Assembly (NCBI GenBank): GCA_036345935.2
Contig: JADWOT020000004.1
Location: 11,710,729 to 11,774,728 of the forward strand
Origin: Taenia hydatigena
Taxonomy: Eukaryota; Platyhelminthes; Cestoda; Cyclophyllidea; Taeniidae
DNA: 64,000 nucleotides
Reading direction: 5' to 3'
The translations under genes were made by a program, and so were the position numbers. Shown piece by piece: positions 11,301 through 23,320 of this stretch (position 1 is the first letter of the stretch; each line of letters opens with the position of its first letter). Below the pieces are notes generated by a model that worked only from the letters and a program-made list of their open reading frames with translations, did no database searches and was not told the origin of the DNA.

Positions 11301-11420
11301 CACACGCACAGATCGGACGATGAGGATGATGAGGAAATTAGAAGTGATGAGCCACAAACTCTCTTTGAAGCCATACTTCATAACAATATCGCTGCCATGA
11401 AGCGTTTGCTGGAGAGCGAT
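11301..11420 (+). CDS. Ankyrin-type exon A (left arm)
   Basis: A 120 bp exon bounded by a strong acceptor (TTGCTTTTGCAG, ends 11300) and a donor GTAGGT at 11421, open in phase 0. It reads an acidic THRSDDEDDEEIRSDE stretch followed by TLFEAILHNNIAAMKRLLES, which is the first helix pair of an ankyrin repeat. It joins in frame with the exon at 11631, also phase 0, so the two look like consecutive exons of one gene. The intron is 210 bp. The mirror copy is 52696-52815. The gene's start and other exons are not identified. Confidence 0.6.
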
Positions 11421-11630
11421 GTAGGTCGCATTTCGTATTTGTGATCTCCTGCGCTGTAAAATAAAATAGACGCCACCAAATTGCGGAGGTAAATTTTAGC
11501 TTAAAGTTATTGAAGATAAGAAGAGTTAACTCAATATCTTAAGGAGAGCAGAACCAGACCTGTTCTATGCACTCTTAATGTAGGGTTAGTGCGACTGATA
11601 AAGGTTGAGAGTGGCCTTTTTTCTTTTCAG

Positions 11631-11972
11631 GTGGAGTCGTGGTGTCCTCCACTTCATTTGGCAGCGTATAAAGGAGATCAAGACGCATTGAAGATCCTCC
11701 TTGAGCATGGCGCCTCGGTTTCCTGTACTGACAAGATCATGAACAGCGTGCTTCACTGTGCAGCCACAAAAGATCACCCGCCATGTGTACGAATGCTTCT
11801 CAAACAGGGAGCTCGCCCCGATGTGACAAACTTGTATAATCGGACCCCTTTGGATAGAGCCGTTCGTTACAATCACATGAATGTTGTGCGGTACCTCATT
11901 TCTCATGGTGTCGACGAGGGCTGCAAACTAAATTAAAGAAACCAATCTGCGCTTACTCTTGCTGCTGTCAAG
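11631..11972 (+). pseudogene. Ankyrin-repeat exon B with in-frame TAA (left arm)
   Basis: A 342 bp exon between TTTTCTTTTCAG (ends 11630) and donor AAG/GTATGT (11973). Three ankyrin repeats are readable: CPPLHLAAYKGDQDALKILL, SVLHCAATKDHPPCVRMLL and TPLDRAVRYNHMNVVRYLI. A TAA at 11934-11936 interrupts the frame, yet the same frame continues after it with ankyrin-like SALTLAAVK up to the donor. So either the exon is a pseudogene or the TAA ends the protein. The mirror exon (52144-52485) has the same TAA and one substitution (MLLKQG to MFLKQG). Confidence 0.65.
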
Positions 11973-13738
11973 GTATGTATTCTGCGTTCACTTTATGACA
12001 TTCACGGAGACAACGACTTTACTCATTGCTAGCACAACTGCGTGTAAGAACAATTTTGCGCACCGCATACTCCCAAAATGGTAAAAAATGCAATGGTTTG
12101 TGCCGGTTGTTCGGATTACACTTTTTTGAGTGGGTCATGAACGTATCGGCCAAGTAAGTTTCTGAAGTTATAAATGTGTTCATTTCAAGTCGCGCCCCGA
12201 TTAATTTCTTTCGCTTTTGAGAAGACGGCTTATCACTGAAATAGAATAAAAAATCCGTTTGAGACGGTTTACGAGAAAACTAGGTAAACTTAAATGCATG
12301 CAGACCCCTTTGGCAGGCTAAAATTTACACCTCATCCCTTGAGTTACTCTGCATAGACAAAAACCTGACCCGTAAATGCCTCACCCTTTCGCTAAGCCCA
12401 GACTAAAGTTGCAACAAAAACGCTATATTTCGACTAAGACGGCGGGTGCTGGCGGCATAGGTGACGCGAGCACTATTCCATGGCAAATATGCAGGCGTTG
12501 AGTCGTGGAATGTTGAAGTAGCTGAAGATAAGGCCAAAACATAAAGAAATTTGGTACAAGATTGTCAACACTCGGCTTTATTGGTCGTCACTCCAAAAGT
12601 TCGTTCTTCTAACTCAGCCATCACAGGTGATCAGACAGACTAGAACCAACCGTGGTGCAGAAATATTTATCCTACCAAATAATGCATACATATGCCTCGA
12701 CGACGAAAGAAAAGTAAAGCTTACAGAAGTCCATTCTTTATGTGTCTACTTGCACCACTCACCGCTCATTTAATAGAGAAAATGAAGACGGTGGTTGTCA
12801 AGCTTCCTATCTCCCACCCACCAATTAAATTTCAGATCCGTTCTTCTCCGCCATCTACTAAGAAACCAAGAATCATTAAGAGAGACTCTGATCAGCAAAT
12901 GCGGCTATACGCAAGCAAAAACAGAGAAGGCACTCAATCAGGCATAGTCGTCAAAGGCACAGGGTAGGCCAAGTGAACCCTGCAGCTTTGAGTATCAGAA
13001 AGCACTGCCGGGCAGCACCTACGACCTTTCTAGCGATTTCGTACGAACGCAGCCTCACACTTCTTCCCTCAATCCTTTTCATTAATTAAAATTTCCGACA
13101 ACCTATTTATTCGTGTTACCGTTAAAACCCTTACGGTTTGAGTGAATTTTTGTGGCTAGAATACATTTATTGAGAGGTCAGCAGTATCGTTTCAACGGTT
13201 TTGGGGACAAAAGGATTCAATGAGACAAGTCACCTATTTCAGCAAGGGATTCCTTTCAAAGTTACCACATTGCACACTGGTTGCAGAGGCATTTGCGGAA
13301 CGTCGGTTCACTCCACTGTTAAAACATGTGCCTCGAAACCAATGGCTGGCGTACGCTTGGCGCAACTGAACGACAGCAGCAGTGGTAGCAGTAGCACAGA
13401 TTCGTTCAGGATCTGCATAGACAAATAGAGTACGTAGGAAATAGAGAAGTAAGGAGCAGATTCGTTAGCCTTTAGCCATCAAAGAAAAATCCACATTGTG
13501 CATTTTCTGTCTGCTTGACGGGATCCTCAGCAGATGCAGTCTCTACTTCACGGTGGGGAGGCTCACCTCAACATGGTAGATCGACGACAGATAAAATCGC
13601 GTATAATTAGGAGCTTTTCCAATGTCAAACCGTTAATCTTTATAAGTACTAACCGAGTAGTGAGCCTTTTTCTCCACGCATCTAAGCCTTTCATTTGCAC
13701 TCCATTTGATCCTTTCTGTCCACTATATCACAACGCAG
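11973..13738. other. Arm interval without a recognised gene (left)
   Basis: The longest frame is 91 codons at 12692-12967 (plus), lysine/arginine-rich at its start (MPRRRKKSKAYRS), with no family recognised. A serine-rich 75-codon frame sits at 13201-13428. Neither has clear exon borders. Mirror: about 50379-52143. Confidence 0.5.
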
Positions 13739-13914
13739 GAACTGCAGCACCGCGACGCACCTTGCAGAATTACAGAGGTTTCAACAAACGCCTTAGCGAC
13801 TGCTTTACTGATGGCAGTCTGCACGAAGTGCATGTCCTTTTAAGAAATCAAAGAAAAAAGAGCTGGTACACACTTCACTTATTTGCTTGTCCTCAATTTA
13901 ATGCCAGATTTTAA
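13739..13914 (+). pseudogene. Possible degenerate ankyrin exon (left arm)
   Basis: Following CACAACGCAG (ends 13738), a frame reads FNKRLSDCFTDGSLHEVHVL, which matches the usual opening of an ankyrin array (polar residues, then DG, then a leucine-rich helix). The expected second helix is not present and the frame stops at 13912-13914. It lies downstream of exons A and B although it looks like an N-terminal repeat, so it may belong to another copy. Mirror: 50203-50378. Confidence 0.25.
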
Positions 13915-16900
13915 GTTTTCACGTATCCATATTTGGCGCCAATGGATTCAAACCCAAAGAAGCATTCCTGCATCTGCCCAAACAAAAAGAGGCCAAGGAA
14001 ATCAGTCCTAATCTCAATGAAGTTCTGCGATAGCCTTATCAACCGAATCGGTGCATGGATGATAAGTATGAACTTAATCGTTGGTAATTAATGAAGTCTT
14101 TTCTAAAAAGATGCTATTTGCACCCAGTAGGAGGTAATTGCAGTCCTCTAAACATGGGATAGCTTGACTGCAGGGCTGAATGCCGGCAAGGCAACAAGAT
14201 TCCTTACTGATAATGCACAATAAAAGGTGGATTTTCTTATATGTTCACTCGTTTAGGCTGCTCGAGTTTTACATAACCCATGATTTTGACAAGTTTTACG
14301 AGTAGAACTAGCTATGCTGTTATTTTTGGATTGACTTGTGTTGCCAGTTTTCTAAAAGTATAACCCACATATTTTAAGGGTGCCCCAATTTTCCTTTAAT
14401 TTGCATAAAAGTAGCAGAGTTTTGCGAAATCGGCCGCTTGTACAAGTCACTCGGTCAACTGTGTCGCACCGCTTTTGGCTAGTAGGCAACTACGCTGCCT
14501 TGCCTTTCTGGATGTAAAGAAGAAACATGTTGTCATTATTACAGTGGATGATGCTTACCACTAAAACAAGGTTCTTGGTTCTTATATTATAGTTTCTGAA
14601 TTAATTAATTTGCTTGTCAACTAGGATGTTTGGCGAAACGGCCACAATTGCAATCGATTAGCCTTGTAGGCGGGATCAACTTACAGCTTCTTACTTTATC
14701 ATGCATTTCGTTTTTAGAATCCAAATATCGGTCTAACACTCATACGTCCTTATCTGTTTCAACTTTTACCCTCAACTTTTGATGCGTCCTTTGCGTAATA
14801 GTCTGGTGCTTAAGATAGTTAATGACCTTCTCTTAGGTAAGTACGGTTATGAGGGTGCAGAGAAAAGGCATGAGGTGGTACCTTCCACACTCTCCCTTCT
14901 CTCATTCTCTCTCCTTCCTCCCTTTCTGCTATTTCTAAAAACAACGTGTTATCCTACGATACTGTTGCTTAGCATGCTGTACGAAGCATGCGATTTAAGG
15001 TCTTGCGTCTTGCTGTTTTTCACTAATTTAAAGGTCTTCCTGTCCAGACTACCGAATACGCATGATCGTTTGAGAGGGATCGATAGTGTTAAGTGGCCTC
15101 GAGTAGACAAAGCTTGACAATAATTGCTGATAAGTGTGCATAAATGCATGGTAGGGTCTCTATTTCATCACAAACAAGGCAGTAAAGCATCCACTTAACA
15201 GTAAAATGCAGAGATTAATTTTATTCAAAGTTCGGATCAAGACGGAATTCAAAAACTATGCGGTATTTAACCATATCGCAACATCTTAGTTTTTACGCTA
15301 CGCAGGCTCAAACATAGTAGAGGAGTAGCAGCAAATCCAAACAGCGCTGTCGTGCTACTAGACAAATGCGTTTGCGTGCTTTGTACTGCACGGGTACGGA
15401 CAGCCGCATGCATCTAACGCACCTAGCAAATTGAGGCAATTCATTGGAGTTGTCTTGATTAAAATCTGCATTAAGAAGTCTTCCCCACTAATTCTTTAAG
15501 CAATTTTGATGATTTCACTCATAAACAAAATATGGCGGTGCGTGGAGCTCTAAGGAAGGATGCCCACAGGAGTGACGAACATATTACTCAAGTAGCGTCC
15601 TAATCGAGGTACACGGGCCGGAGGTTAAAATAAATCGGTGCGCAAATATCTAAAGAATCAGTCATGTGACCATTGTGAACCATTCGGATCAACTTATGAA
15701 TCCCACAGTCGTGAGTCATGTATCAGGAGAAGCCGAGTCGCCTGTAACATACGATCGATTCGGGGATCTATTTAGGTGGGCAGAGGCTACAAGAGTGTGT
15801 TTTGTCTTAATAAGCGTTCCAAACTCGCCTGCGTAGGCAGGTGAGATGAGCGGGTGGGATCTAGTCGACTTCACCCATTGGACGAGAACTGTGAGTTATG
15901 CCATTCCAAGATGACAGCTTTGTTTAGAAGAATTGAAGCCAGCTTACTTAAAGACATATTAAGAATAACAGGCTTTTGAAGTCCTCAGATAGCCTTGAAC
16001 TTAAAATAACAGATGCTTCCCAACATGGATCCCATGGAAGGCTACGGTTTAAGACGGAATGTCTTGATGGTGTATGAGGTATGATGCAGCTTCATGTGGT
16101 CAAAGTGTGGCCTTAAATGGGATCATTTATTAAGTTTAAATTGCGCTTGCTAAGGGTTCAAAAGCAGGGGTAGTTGCCGCACTGAGTTTATGATTGTGCT
16201 GGATCAAGGGTTATCTCCGGACTGTCAATGCGGCGATTATTTGCACCGTTGGAACGATGCACTTTGTGATGTACGTGACCGATGCATTAAAACCTTTTGT
16301 AGAAGAGTTGACGCCTGCTATCAGACTGTACTTCGTTCCACAGGGAATTACGGAGTACACAAATATTGCGGAATGAGAATGGCAATGAGCTGAAAATGCG
16401 AATTGAATCAAATTATCACTTGAACGATTTCAGTGTGAAGTTGCTATGGTTAAGTACGAAAAGAAGATGGGCGTGCTTTTTCAGAGTATTTTCTCGAATA
16501 ATTAGCCTATTGAGTTTTGGTGCGAAAAGAACCGAGGTATAGGGTTAAGCCCTAGGCTTGCTTCTTGAAGCGATCTCCGGCTTCAGCTTCATTTCGATAC
16601 GCTGTTTGTTTGATGAATGCTCGGAAGGCTTCGGTGTAGAACAATTCTTCAGCGCTTCTGAAATATTTCATGACAGTCTAAATCAACGACTGCCAGTAGC
16701 CTCGATGCTTAGCGCATCCAACTTTTCACACCTGCAAAAGATTGCGCTTTCACCCACTAAATTTTAATTTGCATTGCACTAGATGTACGGCTTCTCATCT
16801 GTAGATTTGCGATTATCTTTGGATGTTCCATAAAGACATTTATTTAAGTCTTTTGTAAATATCTGTGACTAGCGCTATTAATGGTCACACACACACACAC

Positions 16901-17960
16901 ACTAGTTCTTCAATGGCTACCAGTGTTCCGTGTGGTGTTGATATTAAGGGATCAATCTGACACCACCAATCAAAGTGAGTGCGACGTTGAGGGAATTTTG
17001 ATAGAGGCTGCATTTATTTGTGTCACCTTAGTTCCCCGAAACTGGGATAACCGTGTGGGCAGATGCATCATCCTTCCCTCAACCATAAGCGTTTGTTCAT
17101 CACCACAAAGATTTGCGGACATTTGAGTTCCCCTAAATTTCGATCACGCACTTTTGTTACTGCGCCAACGCTGCTACTCTTTTTGCGTGTTCCTTGGCAG
17201 TACATTCCTTCCACTTAAACATCCACGACTCTTTCATCCATTTCGCTTCATTTTATAAAAGTCTGTGTTTTTGATGTGCATCGTATGAGTCCGGCTGCTT
17301 CTCACTTCAAATCGTGATTAAGTACTAACAGGACCATGAGTATCAGGGAGCAGGTTGCGGCTTAAGTGTGAGGATTTTGCCCTTATCCGACCTGCTTTGA
17401 CTAGTCTAAGTTCATACTTATTTCTCTCATCAGCCGACGAGTTGTTAAGCTTTCTGAATTCCTTCTTTGAAGGCTAATCTTGCTATCTCTCTCAAAATTA
17501 AAGTTGGTCCAATTCTCGATTCATTCGATGGATTAGCACCTTTTATTATTACCATGCACAACATGCACTTCCTTACGCACTGGTAGTAGACTACCCGATC
17601 GATGTAAAAAAGGGGTAGTCAAGGGTAAAATGCTCCTTTCCAAGAGGATTTTGGTGAAAAGGGTAGAAAAATTGACTCAGGAGGGAAAAGCAATTGAATC
17701 CTAACCAGCGCAGTGCACAGCCTTGCAAAGCAAGAGAGTGATAACAGTGAACGCTGGAGAAGACGCACAAAGATAGGTAGAAAGTAAGAAGGTAGGCGTT
17801 GCGCAAGCCCACCGGGTATGGGCGGACATTTGAGACAGCCTATAGGTGGACAGATGGCTCGCTACGCTGCCAAAAGTAGACGGTGGTGACGGAGCATTAT
17901 GTACCACGTATATCACCGACATTGACTGCGAGCTACGACGTTAAAGACAACGGCAGTGGA
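13915..17960. other. Arm interval without a recognised gene (left)
   Basis: Only short frames without motifs. The best are 14779-15117 (112 codons, plus) and 16194-16376 (60 codons, plus, hydrophobic). One CA microsatellite lies at 16886-16902. Mirror: 46158-50202. Confidence 0.5.
16886..16902. repeat. (CA)n microsatellite, left arm allele
   Basis: 17 bases of alternating CA; the mirror tract 47216-47230 has 15. The two-base difference explains why paired coordinates change from a sum of 64116 to 64118 here. Confidence 0.95.
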
Positions 17961-18722
17961 CCGAAACTCCCATGTCCAATATCACTAAAATGGTATTAGG
18001 GAGAGGCTAAATTATGTGCAAGTTTGTTGAGAGTACCCTCAATTGCGTAAATTGCAGCAATTCATGCATCGTTTTGTTTTTCGAAGTCAAACATCCAATA
18101 TGCGTCTCAGTAGAGAAAAAGTATTTTTTAACTTGGTTTCCTACTGCTATGACAAGAATGCTCAGTAATGAATCTTCTTCCGCTGAGTTCAGCGCGTTTT
18201 CCCCACGGAAAGACATCGCCTATTTGAGCCACTGGCGCTGTGACGAAGTCGCGGCAAAAAACGACAGCGGCGCGACTATTTATATTCGACTTAGCTCCAA
18301 ACAGAGAAAGTTTGGAATTGAGTTTGACGAAGATTAACGGGACTCGACACTCCTGTGTCCAATATCACTAGGAGGGTATCAGGGAGAGGCTAAGTTATGA
18401 GCAAGGATGTTAAGAGTACCCACAAATGGGTGAATCGCAGCAAGGTACGCATCATCCTCGTTTCATCAGATATGTTCCTCAGCAAGGAATACCATTTTTA
18501 ACTCGGTTTTCGTTTGCCACTACAAGAATGACCAATGATAAATCTTCTCCTACTTTGTAAAGCGTGTTTTTCTCCACAAAACTACCTCACCTCTCTAAGG
18601 CGTTGTAGCTCATGTGAGGAAGTCGCAGTAAAAAAACAAAGGCGATGCGACGAAATGTGTTTGATTTAGCCTTAAGTAATGAAGGTTAAAATTAGGTTTG
18701 ACGAGCGGTTGACTAGACTTAG
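17961..18722 (+). repeat. 383 bp tandem duplication (left arm)
   Basis: Two head-to-tail units, about 17961-18340 and 18341-18722, aligned at the shared TGTCCAATATCACTA (17973 and 18356). They are diverged by roughly a quarter. Unit 1 carries the open frame 18014-18337; the matching part of unit 2 has several stops and small indels. Mirror: 45396-46157. Confidence 0.85.
18014..18337 (+). CDS. 107-codon ORF in tandem unit 1, hypothetical (left arm)
   Basis: Opens with ATG and reads MCKFVESTLNCVNCSNSCIV, later CVSVEKKYFLTWFPTAM, and ends acidic (GIEFDED) at TAA. It has several cysteines in the first third and no recognised family, signal peptide or transmembrane segment. It spans almost the whole unit. 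The homologous unit 2 frame is destroyed by stops, so the openness of unit 1 may reflect constraint or chance. The mirror copy (45781-46104, minus) encodes an identical protein. Confidence 0.3.
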   Translation: MCKFVESTLNCVNCSNSCIVLFFEVKHPICVSVEKKYFLTWFPTAMTRMLSNESSSAEFSAFSPRKDIAYLSHWRCDEVAAKNDSGATIYIRLSSKQRKFGIEFDED

Positions 18723-21700
18723 ATTAAAACGCTGTCATTAAGTTGCAACAGTCTTATTTTGTTGGATATCGCAATTGTTTCAAGGCAGCAAATGTCGAGG
18801 TAGCCTCATTTAAAGACCGCAGTTTGGTGTTAGTCGGACACTGTGTGGAAGTCTTGTCTAACTCAAAGGAGAGTCGTCTTGTCTACTTCATCTTTAAAGG
18901 CGTACACTCTCTGTTCACTTAAATGGATGAACTTTCCACCCCGTCATGAAATCCCGACAACTATTCTGCTCAAACCTGCAAGTTGGTTTCGCTGCTAAAA
19001 GGCAAGTGCATTCAGAACCTGCTTTAAGTGGTGCATTAATGCGCAAATATTTTGTATTATTGAGCACCATTAAATTATTGGTGTTGCCGATATTTTGTCA
19101 GCAGCTGCGGTCGAATTTTTCTCATCATCAAACCCAAACTGCCACTTGTGCCATGACAGTAGCTTGAGAGACTTTGATTTTTCTTGGTCCAAAATAGGCA
19201 TTTGAGGTTTAAGGTTCTGCGTGTCTCCTACTCTTGCAGCTACTCCGGACACATGTGTCTGTTCGGAACTTGTATTTACCGACAAGCGAAATAAAAGTAG
19301 TCTATTATGTCTGCTGCTTGCAAACTAGAAAACGATTTGGCTGGCGTAGCAAGTCCTCTGGGCTTGGAAGCGTCGTTATTAATAATGGAGGCGACGAGTC
19401 CTCAAAATTGCAAGTCTATCGTCACCTAGCTTGTGTGGGCTGAGAATTTGATGACCATAATGGAGAGGCGATATATAGTTTAGCCCCATAGCCTCAGCAG
19501 CGTTTCACGGCAAATGATACGTGATTCTATTGCAATCGTCAGTCGGCATTTGCATAGTTGATAATGTGGTAATAGTGACACCTTTCCTTTCACTTGCCTC
19601 TGTTTTGGAACGGAGGTTATCTACAAATTCAGGCCGATGGCCTCATTTTATTGTGAAGAAGTGAGACGGGCACTTAGCAGTCACTGCATGGCAAATCCAG
19701 CGAAGGATTCACATCCCTAGAATTGTATGGAAACTAGGGTCTGAGAGACTCCCAACAGGGATGGATGGATTCCTTGTGAAGGTGCGGATTCATCAGTCTA
19801 CATAATGGGAGTAGTGATGCCAAATGATGGGTTGCTTGAGCAAGGCCTGGCTTTCATGCTCCTTTACTGCTGAGCTGCTTGACATACATTCCGCCTGAAA
19901 GCTTCGACCCCGTTCATCTCAACTGCATTTAGGATTGTAACACTCATTCAAATTAACTATTTTTAAAACCAACAAGTCAGAAAACAAATTTCAACTCATC
20001 ATGACCATCAAATTAATCTTTGACATAAAGAAAAGACGAGTTAAGTAGATCATAGCGCCATTTGCAAATTTTGCTTTTAGGTGAAACATATTGCGAGAGT
20101 GGCCTACTCCTTCCGCCCCTGGCACTTTAAGTACCAGCAGCACACATAGACGCGTGTTCCTTGCACGGCTCACATTCCGACCTTCATTTCTTTGAGGAAT
20201 TTCGGCGACTTAATCGAGCTTTTATATGTCTTTACATGTTGCATAGAGTACACTCATTTGATACATCTTGAACGCAATTCCCCCAACTTCCTGCTAAAAG
20301 TAAAATGCTTTATGCGCGACTCCTGTTGATGCAGCTATCAGTTTTGTGTTACCGCTATAGCTACAGAGGGACCTACACGATAAGAAGCGGTCCCACCTTT
20401 CGCGCTTCTTATTAATGCTCCATAATTTTGAACGGTGCATAAAACTCTATCCAGCTGGACATTTCATGCAGTGCTTTGGAAGTTGCAGCAATTAGTAAGG
20501 TAGGTAAACAGTCCACTTCGCCACCATTCGGGACTCACGAAGTCAGAGAATGGTGAAAGACGGTAAGTTTTTGTCTTTTTAGGGGAGCCGATGTACTCGA
20601 ATGGAGGACTTACAGTAAAAGACAGTTGGTTCATTCTATTCTTAAAGTCACGGTAGATGAGTGCTTTGATCTACGCTTTATATGTGGTTGCAGCTGGCGA
20701 AGTAAAATTTTAGCTGGCAGCATTCACGATTAGATTTTTTTCCTTTCTTGCAGACATTAGCGGCTCCTTTGCTTTCACCATCTAGCACAGATTGGCTGTC
20801 CTTTATGCTTGTACTGTGAAATGCCTAGCTGGGAAAGGCTGACTCAATCACTTATATAGCTTACTATGGCTCAAGCAACCTGCAATCTTTGATATATTTC
20901 ATTGCAAAAGGTGATGAGGCGATGTGTTTTCCTCTTCAGATCATAGATGCTTGGTACGAAAATAATTGAACTGGTTATGCCTATGAAACCTGCTTTGGGG
21001 ACGCAGAATTTTAGTTTCGTTTAAGCAATCTTTGTTTATCAAAATTTTCATTGATAAATAAGTCATATTTTGGGTCGTTTTACTAATGTTTTGTAAGTCT
21101 GAGCAAACCCGTCAACAGGAATAAATGTCCTCACATGGAAGCGCACCAGCTGCCTACAAAGCTCCCAAAGTGGAAATGGGCATCAAATTATTTACAGCCT
21201 TGTCAATGGCCTGCCATCTGAGTTGTTAACAATATTATCACATGCTCTTTCATCCCAACGGCACTAAAAGGCCTTCAATCCAGCCATTACTTAATAAGCG
21301 CAGAGGCCCTGGAGGTGTGGATACCAAGCAGAATACCTGATTGGAGTCAAACCGCTGATGTGGTAAACAGCCTACCGGGGACCAAATTTCGCAACTCGCA
21401 GAATAAGCAATTCTTTCTATTCAGTACAACTTGATAAAAAGAAGGCACGGAAATGAGAAAGCTTAGCGTCTCAAAGTCAAATATTGCGATCATATTCCAC
21501 CGAGCAGACAAAACTTAGTCAGCAAGCATTTGTCAATCACATAATAGTCGTGCAGTCTCACATAATTAAGCATGAGTTATTAGCGATTTAAGGATTTTGT
21601 TCACTTTTTTGGCGGGTCTGATAGCAAGTTTGATACAAAATAATTGCCTTTGCCTTTGCACGACAAACATGGAGACATGCGACTTGGTAGCCTAGGATTT

Positions 21701-22965
21701 TGCTCTAAATGTGCTACTCTCATTGCTCAGAAATTGCATTTTGTTGCGATGGTTACCATTACATATGCTTGACGAACGACCACTTTGTTTGCGATTGTTG
21801 TCCCTTGAAGCCACTGCGCACGGGATTAGTATGGTTGCTTGCGCACAGAGGACTACGTGCTATGAAACCTATCCAAGCTTCGGAAGAATAAGTGACCTTC
21901 ATCAGCAACTAATGACAGATATATTTTTTGCATAGGTCGAAGTTCACGGCTGTTAGATTGAACTCAGGCGTGATGCACACAAGTCAGGGCAGGTTGCTTT
22001 CTCTAGGTTTGCAAAGGGTCGAGGCAGTATGCAGCATTGGACTTCCAATCATATCTTCCTTAAAATGATGTCAACAACAATGATGCTGACTTTTGTCCCA
22101 CATCCACACCAATTCTACCTCCTTGCACAATATTAAAAAGATTTCAGGCATAATGTGTCAAACAAAACACATTGGATATTACTAAGTAGGATAGAATATG
22201 AGAGTAGCGCTGTTAGTGGAGCTAAACGTTGCATTTAAATGTAAATCCATTCAATATGCCCACCACATCTAAAATTGTCTAGCCAGCATTAAGACATTTC
22301 GGATGTGGCATTTCAATAATGGAAGTGCTGATGCATTTAATGCATTGAGCAGATCACTTTTTCATAGGGCAACACAATGTTTCGTCTACTAAAGTGTAAA
22401 ACACAATAAATAAGTCAATAAATATTCCTTTGTCGCATGCACTTCTCTACTGCTTGCTCCTACAGCTAGCAGAAATCGGATACTAGTGCATAAAATCCGA
22501 CTAGCAAAAGTGCTTTGGATACGTCGTTGCCGCATGCATGACCCCCTCAGATTGTCGCAAGAGTGAAGTGGTGATCATAATTGGTGCTTAGTAAGAAGCC
22601 TTTTAAACTGTTTTGATAACATACGCTTTGGGAAAAACAAAACCTCAAATCTTAACAATTGCTTTAAGATCTTATTTTGGCAGCAGCAATAAAGTTGTTA
22701 GCGCTGGAGGGTTGTTTTCATGTTCCTTTCCGTTTTGCTTCTTAGTCCCTCGGACTTACAAGTAGCGTTGCCGTAGATTCAACGTAGCATGCACGTTAGC
22801 CATCTTTTTCCGTGGTTGCTTTCTTCTCGGAGGGGTAGCACCGCTGCTCATATTATCAGCACAACATATTTTGCTAGGTGTGTAAGTCCTGAATTGTTCC
22901 CATACACTGATAATGGGTGCAAACATCCCAAGTTTCCGTCGGTAAATTAACCAGGCGTTCATTTT
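18723..22965. other. Arm interval without a recognised gene (left)
   Basis: Frames up to 74 codons only, none with a motif. Nothing else recognised. Mirror: 41153-45395. Confidence 0.5.
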
Positions 22966-23320
22966 GTGGCAGCAACAGGAGGGCCAAGTACGGAAAGGTC
23001 TTTGCTCCCGTCATTCTTCAATTGGAGCCACATTGATCCTGACTTCATTGAATTAAGTTCGAATGTTGGAGAATTGGATGAACACAATGCAGACGTAATT
23101 AGGCTGAGAGCAGTAGGATTTACTTGCTTCTGCATTACTGTTTGTGGACGGAGACCTAATTCGACCTGCGATGCGATAGTGGAAATACTGAGCATTGTAG
23201 GCCTCATTTTTAACTGCATCAAGGTTGTTAGAGAGTCGCAATTGCAAAGCTGAAATGTGCAGCTTTAATGTGTAACTACGTGTTTAATTCCTTGGGATAC
23301 GTTGATTTTATTGCGGTTCC
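22966..23320 (+). repeat. Nested inverted duplication, copy a (left arm)
   Basis: Similar, at perhaps 65-70%, to the complement of 24876-25245. Matching landmarks include CCACATTGATCCTGACTTCA, GAGCATTGTAGGCCTC and GTGCAGCTTTAATG followed by TTCCTTGG. It contains a 95-codon frame (22966-23253) starting just after an acceptor-like TTTTGTGGCAG, reading MAATGGPSTERSLLPSFFNW and SHIDPDFIELSSNVGELDEH. No family recognised. Mirror: 40798-41152. Confidence 0.7.

Noticed and set aside
14949..16411. Several 60-70 codon frames on both strands
   Set aside because: They overlap each other on opposite strands, lack motifs and splice context, and are at the length expected by chance.
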